In this document: positions 31,472 to 36,960 of the stretch, one piece after another
How positions within the stretch are numbered: position 1 is the first letter of the stretch
Layout: each line of letters opens with the position of its first letter
DNA from: Candidatus Auribacterota bacterium
GTDB lineage: Bacteria; Auribacterota; Tritonobacteria; UBA1439
Length of the DNA stretch: 36,960 nt
Direction of reading: 5' to 3'
Assembly (NCBI GenBank): GCA_026392035.1
Contig: JAPLCX010000028.1
Coordinates: forward strand, 1 to 36,960
The notes under the pieces: generated by a model
Database searches by the model: none
Told to the model about the DNA's origin: nothing
Seen by the model: only the letters and a program-made list of their open reading frames with translations
Made by a program: the position numbers and the translations under genes

Positions 31472-33004
31472 ATGAGAGAGAAGTGGACGTCGAAGATAGG
31501 GATCATAATGGCCGTCGCCGGTTCGGCAATCGGCCTGGGCAACTTCCTGCGTTTCCCCTCGCAGGCCGCGCAGAACGGCGGTGGCGCGTTCATGATCCCG
31601 TATTTTATTTCCCTCCTCCTCCTCGGCTTACCACTGATGTGGATTGAGTGGGCGATCGGCAGGTACGGCGGTATTTTTGGGCACGGAAGCGCGCCCTTGA
31701 TTTTCAATCGCCTCTGGCAGCACCGCACGGCGAAATACTTCGGTGCGATAGGCATCTTCGGGCCGGTCGCGATCTTTATCTATTATATATATATCGAGAG
31801 CTGGCTCGTTGGCTACTGCGCTTTTTCGCTTACGGGCACCCTGCGCCACCATGCCACGAGGGAGGGAATGCTCGCTTTCCTCCAGCGCTACCAGGGGATA
31901 GGGTCGAGCCGCCTCTTTTTGTACTCGTATCTGTTTTTCCTTGTTACTTTCTTCGTCAACTTTGCCGTCATCTATCGGGGTCTGAAGGGCGGTATTGAGA
32001 CGCTGTGCAACATCGCTCTCCCCATCCTGTTCCTCTTTGCCATCGTCATCGTGGTGCGGGTGCTGACAGTCGGCGCCCCAAACCCGGCCCATCCCGACTG
32101 GAACATCTACAACGGCATGGGATTTCTATGGAACCCGGATTTCAGCGCGCTGCTCAACTCCAGGGTGTGGCTCGCCGCCGCGGGGCAGATTTTCTTCACC
32201 CTGAGCGTCGGCATCGGGGTCATCATCACCTATGCGAGCTACCTCTCGAAGGGGGACGACATCGTGCTTTCGGGACTCACGGCAAGCTCCCTCAACGAGT
32301 TCGCCGAGGTCATCCTCGGCGGCTCGATTGTCATCCCGCTCGCCTTCGCCTTTTTCGGGCACGCCGGGGCGCAGGAGGTCGCGAAGAGCGGGAGCTTCAA
32401 CATCGGGTTTGTCACGATGCCGCTCATCTTCTCGAACATGTCGCACGGAATGCTATTCGCCTTCCTCTGGTTCTTCCTGCTCTTTCTCGCGGGCCTCACC
32501 TCGAGCATTTCACTCCTGGAACCCGCGGTCGCTTTTCTGAAAGACGAGTTCTCCATATCGCGGAAGAAGGCGGTGGTGCTGATCGCCGCGGCGACATTAA
32601 TCCTCTGCCAGTTCCCGATCTTCTTCCTCGCAAGGGGAGTGATGGATGACATCGACTTCTGGGCGGGGTCGTTCTTCCTCGTGGTATTCGGCATGGTAGA
32701 ATGCGTGCTTTTCGTGTGGGTTTTTGGCATCCAGAGGGCCTGGGATGAGATACACCACGGGGCGGAGCTCTACGTGCCACGTTTCTACAAGTTCGTTATC
32801 AAGTACGTGACTCCGTCATTCCTGATCCTCATCCTCGCGTTCTGGTTCTTCCAGCAGGCGGTGCCGACCTTCCTCCTGAGGGGCGTGCCGCGAGAGAATG
32901 TTCCCTATATCATCGCGACGAGGGTGGGGCTGTTTGGCATGTTTGCGGCTATCATGGTGCTGGTACGGAAGGCATACCGCGTAAAATTTGGAGAGTCGAA
33001 ATGA
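31472..33004 (+). CDS. LeuT-type sodium:neurotransmitter symporter family (NSS) amino-acid transporter
   Basis: A 510-residue, roughly 12-span Na+-coupled amino-acid symporter in the inner membrane. TM1 (GSAIGLGNFLRFPSQAAQNGGGAF) aligns closely with Aquifex LeuT. Na+-site residues are kept: A19 and N24 (LeuT A22, N27), the Thr of FFTLSVG and TSS of GLTSSIS in TM8. The substrate tyrosine in IYYIYIESW is present. Differences from LeuT (as recalled) include Ser for N21 and Ile for F259, so the substrate may differ from leucine/alanine. The ATG at 31472 is supported by promoter, ribosome-binding site and homology. Its stop overlaps the ATG of a 35-residue membrane protein. Confidence 0.94.
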   Translation: MREKWTSKIGIIMAVAGSAIGLGNFLRFPSQAAQNGGGAFMIPYFISLLLLGLPLMWIEWAIGRYGGIFGHGSAPLIFNRLWQHRTAKYFGAIGIFGPVAIFIYYIYIESWLVGYCAFSLTGTLRHHATREGMLAFLQRYQGIGSSRLFLYSYLFFLVTFFVNFAVIYRGLKGGIETLCNIALPILFLFAIVIVVRVLTVGAPNPAHPDWNIYNGMGFLWNPDFSALLNSRVWLAAAGQIFFTLSVGIGVIITYASYLSKGDDIVLSGLTASSLNEFAEVILGGSIVIPLAFAFFGHAGAQEVAKSGSFNIGFVTMPLIFSNMSHGMLFAFLWFFLLFLAGLTSSISLLEPAVAFLKDEFSISRKKAVVLIAAATLILCQFPIFFLARGVMDDIDFWAGSFFLVVFGMVECVLFVWVFGIQRAWDEIHHGAELYVPRFYKFVIKYVTPSFLILILAFWFFQQAVPTFLLRGVPRENVPYIIATRVGLFGMFAAIMVLVRKAYRVKFGESK

Positions 33005-33108
33005 CCTGGAGCGGCTGGTTATTTTTAATCCTTTCCTGGAGCCTGATACTCGGCCTGGTCATCTTTTGTGTCTGGAGAGCTTTGAAGGAGCCGTACAAGG
33101 ACCTATAG
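33001..33108 (+). CDS. 35-residue single-span protein, candidate NSS small subunit
   Basis: A short gene whose ATG overlaps the symporter stop codon (ATGA). The product begins MTWSGWLFLILSW and continues as one transmembrane helix (about 5-25, ILSWSLILGLVIFCVW), then a basic tail RALKEPYKDL. Gene position, size and topology recall MetS-type small subunits of methionine/alanine NSS importers and similar microproteins behind NSS genes. Sequence identity to MetS is not evident by eye. Translation appears coupled. Function as a symporter subunit is an inference. Confidence 0.65.
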   Translation: MTWSGWLFLILSWSLILGLVIFCVWRALKEPYKDL

Positions 33109-33139
33109 GAAATGGCGCGGCGAGGAAGGGGGGGAGTCC

Positions 33140-33406
33140 ATGGAAGATGAGCGGGAACAATGGTACTATAAAACCTCCGTGCTGGTGATCGCACTCCTGT
33201 GCGTCGGCCCCCTCGCGCTGCCACTCCTCTGGTTCAACCCGCGCTTCAGGCTGGCGACAAAGATACTCCTGAGCGCGGCAGTGCTCGTCGCGACCTACTA
33301 CTCGATCATCCTCATGCGCCAGTCGATCGACAACATTATGACCTACTACCGGCAGATCCAGGAACCGTTCGACGTGCCCGCCCGTGCCGTTGTCACGCCC
33401 CGCTGA
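33140..33406 (+). CDS. Small two-span membrane protein, unknown function
   Basis: An 88-residue protein with a conserved-looking start (QWYYKTSVLVIALLCVGPLA) and two hydrophobic segments (about 13-32 and 39-60), joined by the loop FNPRFRLATK. The C-terminus is amphipathic. A GGGGGGAG ribosome-binding site precedes the ATG. Small proteins with a WY(F/Y)KT...LPLLWFNPRF pattern recur in other bacteria as uncharacterised membrane proteins. It lies 31 nt after the 35-residue gene and is probably in the same transcript as the symporter. No terminator is obvious before the convergent glmM gene (33407-33458). Confidence 0.7.
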   Translation: MEDEREQWYYKTSVLVIALLCVGPLALPLLWFNPRFRLATKILLSAAVLVATYYSIILMRQSIDNIMTYYRQIQEPFDVPARAVVTPR

Positions 33407-33458
33407 CGCCTCGCGCGCTCCCGCCGCCCTCGGCGTGGTGCACGCGGTGCGGAGCGGA

Positions 33459-34805
33459 TCATCCGAGCTCTTTGCCGATGACGTCGGCGATCTCACGAGC
33501 CATCGCTTCGATCGACTTTCTGTTTTCCCCCTCAACCATCACCCGAGCGATGCGCTCGGTGCCCGAGTAGCGTACGAGAACGCGCCCCTCGTCTCCCAGG
33601 GAGGCCTGGACCTTTTTGATCCTCTTGACAACCCCGGGCAGATCGTCGAACCGCTTCTTGTGCCTGACCTTGATGTTCACGAGCACCTGGGGATATTTCT
33701 TGATCCGCTTCCGGAGGTCGGAGAGCTTCTTCTTTGAGGAGCGCATGATCCGCAGCACCTGGAGGGCGGTGATCATGCCATCGCCGGTCGTGGTGTAGTC
33801 CCTGAAGATGATGTGCCCCGATTGCTCGCCCCCCAGGGTTGCATTCTGCCCGAGCATCTTTTCCACGACATAGCGGTCACCCACACGGGTCCTCAGCATT
33901 TTGATTCCCGCCTTCTTCATCGCGTGCTCGAGGCCGCAGTTGCTCATCACCGTTGCGACGAGGAGGTTCCCCTTCAGGGCACCGCTCGCCTTCATGTCCA
34001 ACGCGCATATCCCCATGATAGTATCCCCATCCATGATCTGGCTCTTCTCGTCAACCATGATCGCCCTGTCCGCGTCGCCGTCGAGGCAGATTCCCAGGTC
34101 GGCGCGGTGCGCCGCCACCGCCTCGCTGATCACCTCGGGGTGCAGCGAGCCGCAGCCCCGGTTGATGTTTATTCCGTCGGGTTCGGCGTTGAGGACGATG
34201 ACCTGCGCGCCGAGCTCCGTCAGTATCCTGGGCGCGACCCGGTACGCGGCGCCATTCGCGCAGTCGAGGACTACCTTTAAGCCGTCGAGGACCATCCCCC
34301 TGGGGAAGGAGCTCTTGACGAACTCCACGTAGCGGCCCTGCGCGTCGTCAACGCGGTAGGCCTTTCCCACGTCCAGGGCAGTGGGCCGGATGGAATCCAG
34401 TTCGCCGGTGGCGATGAGCTGCTCGATCCGGTTCTCCTTGCTGTCCGGGAGCTTGAAGCCGTCGCGGGAGAAGAACTTAATGCCGTTGTCCTCATAGGGA
34501 TTGTGCGACGCGGAGATCATGATGCCGGCGTCGGCTCTCAGCGATCTCGTGATGAAGGCGGTGCCGGGCGTGGGGAGGGGGCCGATGAGCAGCACGTCAA
34601 CGCCCATGGAGCAGATGCCCGCCACGAGCGCGTTCTCAAGCATGTATCCCGAGAGGCGCGTGTCCTTGCCGATCACGAACCGGTGCCTGCGGTCGGCGTC
34701 CCTGAAGACATACGCCGCCGCTCGTCCGAGCTTCAGCGCCGTTTCCACGGTCATCGGCTCTGTGTTGGCGACTCCCCTCACGCCATCAGTGCCGAACAGT
34801 TTCAT
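33459..34805 (-). CDS. glmM: Phosphoglucosamine mutase GlmM
   Basis: Converts glucosamine-6-phosphate to glucosamine-1-phosphate for peptidoglycan and lipopolysaccharide precursors; 448 residues. The start [13 protein letters not shown] is diagnostic. The phosphoserine loop is [19 protein letters not shown], the metal-binding loop is [12 protein letters not shown], the sugar-specificity motif is GGEQSGH, and the C-terminal phosphate-binding part is [13 protein letters not shown] (Ser-Gly-Thr). The ATG at 34805 is preferred on family length and a CAGG upstream; an in-frame ATG at 34817 adds four residues. It starts 30 nt after the ftsH stop and is probably co-transcribed. Confidence 0.97.
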   Translation of the reverse strand: MKLFGTDGVRGVANTEPMTVETALKLGRAAAYVFRDADRRHRFVIGKDTRLSGYMLENALVAGICSMGVDVLLIGPLPTPGTAFITRSLRADAGIMISASHNPYEDNGIKFFSRDGFKLPDSKENRIEQLIATGELDSIRPTALDVGKAYRVDDAQGRYVEFVKSSFPRGMVLDGLKVVLDCANGAAYRVAPRILTELGAQVIVLNAEPDGININRGCGSLHPEVISEAVAAHRADLGICLDGDADRAIMVDEKSQIMDGDTIMGICALDMKASGALKGNLLVATVMSNCGLEHAMKKAGIKMLRTRVGDRYVVEKMLGQNATLGGEQSGHIIFRDYTTTGDGMITALQVLRIMRSSKKKLSDLRKRIKKYPQVLVNIKVRHKKRFDDLPGVVKRIKKVQASLGDEGRVLVRYSGTERIARVMVEGENRKSIEAMAREIADVIGKELG

Positions 34806-34835
34806 CGTTGCCTGCATGGTCAAGTCTCGACTCCC

Positions 34836-36782
34836 TCACACCGCGGGCTGCCGGAGCCGCTCGTTCCCCGGGATGGGGATGGGCTTCTCATCTCGCTTCA
34901 GCTGGGCCTTGCGCTCGACTGCTTTCTCACTCCCGACCTCAGGTGGCGGCGTTCTCTTCAACGGGGGGAGCTGCTCGCCATTGATGAGCATGGTGATCTC
35001 CTTGCCGTCGAGCACCTCGCGCTCGAGGAGGGCCTGGGCGATCCTGTCCAGCGAGTCCCTGTGGGCGAGGACTATTTCGCGGGCTCTCTGGTAGCACTCG
35101 TCGATGATGAGGCGCACCTCGCGGTCGATCTCCTGTGCCGTCTTCTCGCTGTAATCGGCCGACCGCGCGATCTCCTTTCCCAGAAAGATATGCTCCTCCC
35201 GCTCGCCGAAGGTCATCGGCCCGAGCCGCTCGCTCATCCCCCATTCGCACACCATCATGTGGGCGATCTTGGTCGCCTGCTTGATGTCGCTCTGGGCGCC
35301 CGAGGTGATATCGCTGAATATGATCTCCTCGGCCACGCGGCCCCCCATCATGCCCGCGATCTGGCCGAGCAACTCCTTCTTGCTGTGGTGGTACTTGTCC
35401 TTTTCGGGGAGCTGCATCGTGGCGCCGAGGTACGCCATGCCGCGGGGGATGATCGTCACCTTGTGCAGCGGCTCCGTCTCCTCGATCGTGCTGAGCACGA
35501 GGGCGTGGCCGGCCTCGTGGTAGGCGGTGATCTTCTTATCCTTCTCGTCCATCACCTTGCTGCGGCGCTCCCGCCCCCAGCGCACCTTGTCGCGGGCCTC
35601 CTCGAGGTCCTCCATGTCAACACTCTTTTTGTCCAGGCGCGCCGCGAGCAGCGCCGCCTCGTTGACGAGGTTGGCGAGATCGGCGCCGGAGAACCCCGGC
35701 GTCCCGCGCCCGATCACGCCCAGCTCGACATGGTCGTCCAGGGGGACGCCCTGCACGTGCACCTTGAGAATCTCCTCCCTGCCGCGCAGGTCAGGCAGCT
35801 CGATGACGATCTGCCGGTCAAACCGCCCCGGCCTGAGGAGGGCGGGGTCGAGGACGTCGGGACGGTTGGTAGCGGCGATGAGGATCACCCCCTCCTGGGT
35901 ATTGAAACCATCCATCTCGACGAGCAGGGCATTGAGCGTCTGCTCCCGCTCGTCATGCCCGCCGCCCAGGCCGGCACCGCGGTGGCGGCCGACTGCATCA
36001 ATCTCGTCCACGAAGACAATGCAGGGGGAATTGCGTTTGGCCTGGTCGAAAAGGTCGCGCACGCGTGAGGCGCCCACGCCGACGAACATCTCGACGAACT
36101 CGCTGCCGCTGATGGAGAAAAAAGGCACTCCGGCCTCGCCGGCGGTGGCCTTGGCAATCAGTGTTTTGCCGCAGCCCGGAGGGCCTACCAGCAGCAGGCC
36201 GCGCGGTATGCGCGCGCCCAGGGCGAGGAATTTCTGCGGGGACTTGAGAAATTCCACTAACTCCTGCAACTCCCCCTTGGATTCGTCGATGCCGGCCACA
36301 TCGGCAAAGGTAACGGTCGGCTTATCGCCGGAGGCTAAGCGCGCGCGGCTCTTGCCGAAATTGAAAGCCTGCGAATTGGCCCCGCGGGCGGAACGGAATA
36401 AAAAGAAAAGCAGGGCGCCGAACAGCACCAGCGGCAGGAAACTGAGCATGAGGTTGCCCCAGTCGATGCCGCCGGTCTTCACCTCGAATTTCATCCCGTC
36501 CGGGCCGAGCTTGACCCCGGCGTCCTTAAGGCTGTCCATCAGGTCCTTGGTGCCGCCTGTGTAGGAAGATTTAACAACCGGCTTGTCGTCTTTGAGGCCT
36601 ATGATAGTATTGCCGTCCTGCTGGATGCTGTTGATCTGTCCGCTCTGGGCACTATCAATAAACGCGTAAAAATCCACTTCCTTGGGTCCCTTGTTGACCG
36701 GGAAAAAGCTGAATGCCAGCGCCAGCAATGCTACAAGGATAAGTAGGTAGAGAAGGCTACCCTGCCACCAACGTGCTTTCAT
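34836..36782 (-). CDS. ftsH: ATP-dependent zinc metalloprotease FtsH
   Basis: Membrane-anchored AAA+ protease that degrades membrane and regulatory proteins; 648 residues. TM1 is about 10-28, a periplasmic domain lies at about 30-110, and TM2 at about 111-131 ([19 protein letters not shown]). The AAA module has Walker A GPPGCGKT (200-207), Walker B IVFVDEID, and the second region of homology [20 protein letters not shown]. The zinc motif is HEAGH (422-426), and the third ligand is probably the Asp in [16 protein letters not shown] lies close upstream of the ATG, and a strong promoter is at 36813-36841. The genome order ftsH-glmM is found in other bacteria. Confidence 0.98.
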   Translation of the reverse strand: MKARWWQGSLLYLLILVALLALAFSFFPVNKGPKEVDFYAFIDSAQSGQINSIQQDGNTIIGLKDDKPVVKSSYTGGTKDLMDSLKDAGVKLGPDGMKFEVKTGGIDWGNLMLSFLPLVLFGALLFFLFRSARGANSQAFNFGKSRARLASGDKPTVTFADVAGIDESKGELQELVEFLKSPQKFLALGARIPRGLLLVGPPGCGKTLIAKATAGEAGVPFFSISGSEFVEMFVGVGASRVRDLFDQAKRNSPCIVFVDEIDAVGRHRGAGLGGGHDEREQTLNALLVEMDGFNTQEGVILIAATNRPDVLDPALLRPGRFDRQIVIELPDLRGREEILKVHVQGVPLDDHVELGVIGRGTPGFSGADLANLVNEAALLAARLDKKSVDMEDLEEARDKVRWGRERRSKVMDEKDKKITAYHEAGHALVLSTIEETEPLHKVTIIPRGMAYLGATMQLPEKDKYHHSKKELLGQIAGMMGGRVAEEIIFSDITSGAQSDIKQATKIAHMMVCEWGMSERLGPMTFGEREEHIFLGKEIARSADYSEKTAQEIDREVRLIIDECYQRAREIVLAHRDSLDRIAQALLEREVLDGKEITMLINGEQLPPLKRTPPPEVGSEKAVERKAQLKRDEKPIPIPGNERLRQPAV

Positions 36783-36812
36783 TAATTACCTTCATTAAAA
36801 ATTATTGATGGA

Positions 36813-36841
36813 ATTATAGCAAAAGGAACCCCCGGTGATAA
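36813..36841 (-). promoter_or_regulatory. Promoter of ftsH-glmM
   Basis: On the minus strand TTATCA (36841-36836), a 17-nt spacer and a perfect TATAAT (36818-36813). Predicted start near 36806, giving a short leader of about 24 nt that contains the GAAGG ribosome-binding site. Confidence 0.65.
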
Positions 36842-36907
36842 ATAAACACACGTATAGGAATAACGGTGCACACTTTTCAATAAGCGAGGGATTGTACGGA
36901 AAAGGAA

Positions 36908-36941
36908 GGGCGCCCACATCGCAAATACCAGGCGGGCGCCC
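36908..36941 (-). terminator. Possible terminator of a gene right of the window
   Basis: GGGCGCCC occurs at 36908-36915 and 36934-36941 and forms an 8-bp GC stem with an 18-nt loop. On the minus strand the hairpin is followed by TTCCTTTTCC, an interrupted T-rich run. It would isolate ftsH from an upstream minus-strand transcription unit not contained here. Each arm is also self-complementary. Confidence 0.4.
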
Positions 36942-36960
36942 GCAATATCAAGTCCGTGTT

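Noticed and set aside
34503-36068. 521-codon plus-strand frame over ftsH and glmM
   Set aside because: Antisense shadow: low-complexity Leu/Arg/Val/Asp composition, no domain, and both opposite genes are unmistakable.

Overview
This is a stretch of chromosome from a GC-rich bacterium. It has no rRNA genes, no complete tRNA, no CRISPR array and no complete insertion sequence. Most genes are single-copy housekeeping genes. The many degenerate intergenic repeats, PT-rich secreted proteins and gene orders resemble genomes of uncultured candidate phyla (Omnitrophota- or Aureabacteria-like). That placement is an impression; no marker phylogeny could be run.

Layout. 1-387: rpoD terminator and an unassigned structured stretch. 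388-5610 (-): cvpA, a NIF3/DUF34-like gene, dnaG and rpoD, an extended macromolecular synthesis operon with a promoter at 5660-5689. 5681-9890 (-): grpE, dnaJ, rsmE, mtaB, the order of the Gram-positive heat-shock operon but without hrcA, dnaK or prmA; promoter at 10008-10037. 10226-11422 (-): alr, whose 3' end runs into repeat DNA. 11785-18531 (+): a two-gene secreted unit, a giant protein with three beta-propellers and an M4 metalloprotease, sharing a C-terminal domain. 18589-19778 (-): a membrane protein and a RecB/Cas4-like nuclease. 20094-22188 (+): a secreted HAD phosphatase and an adenosine deaminase.

22190-25170 (+) looks like an acquired island: lower GC by eye, an XRE/ImmA-IrrE regulator-protease overlapping a PIN-domain gene, then a probable nuclease with HNH-associated repeats. 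25263-31173 (-): pdxJ, nnrD, fmdB-type zinc ribbon, trmJ-like, era, an endonuclease III relative and a zinc-ribbon protein, separated by repeat-rich gaps. 31472-33406 (+): a LeuT-type sodium symporter, a 35-residue single-span partner and a small membrane protein. 33459-36782 (-): ftsH and glmM, with a clear ftsH promoter.

The points most worth following up are the shared C-terminal domain of the propeller and protease, the coupled microprotein of the symporter, the XRE-ImmA/PIN pair with an apparently leaderless promoter, and two genes (alr and the endonuclease III relative) whose C-termini are built from intergenic repeat DNA.
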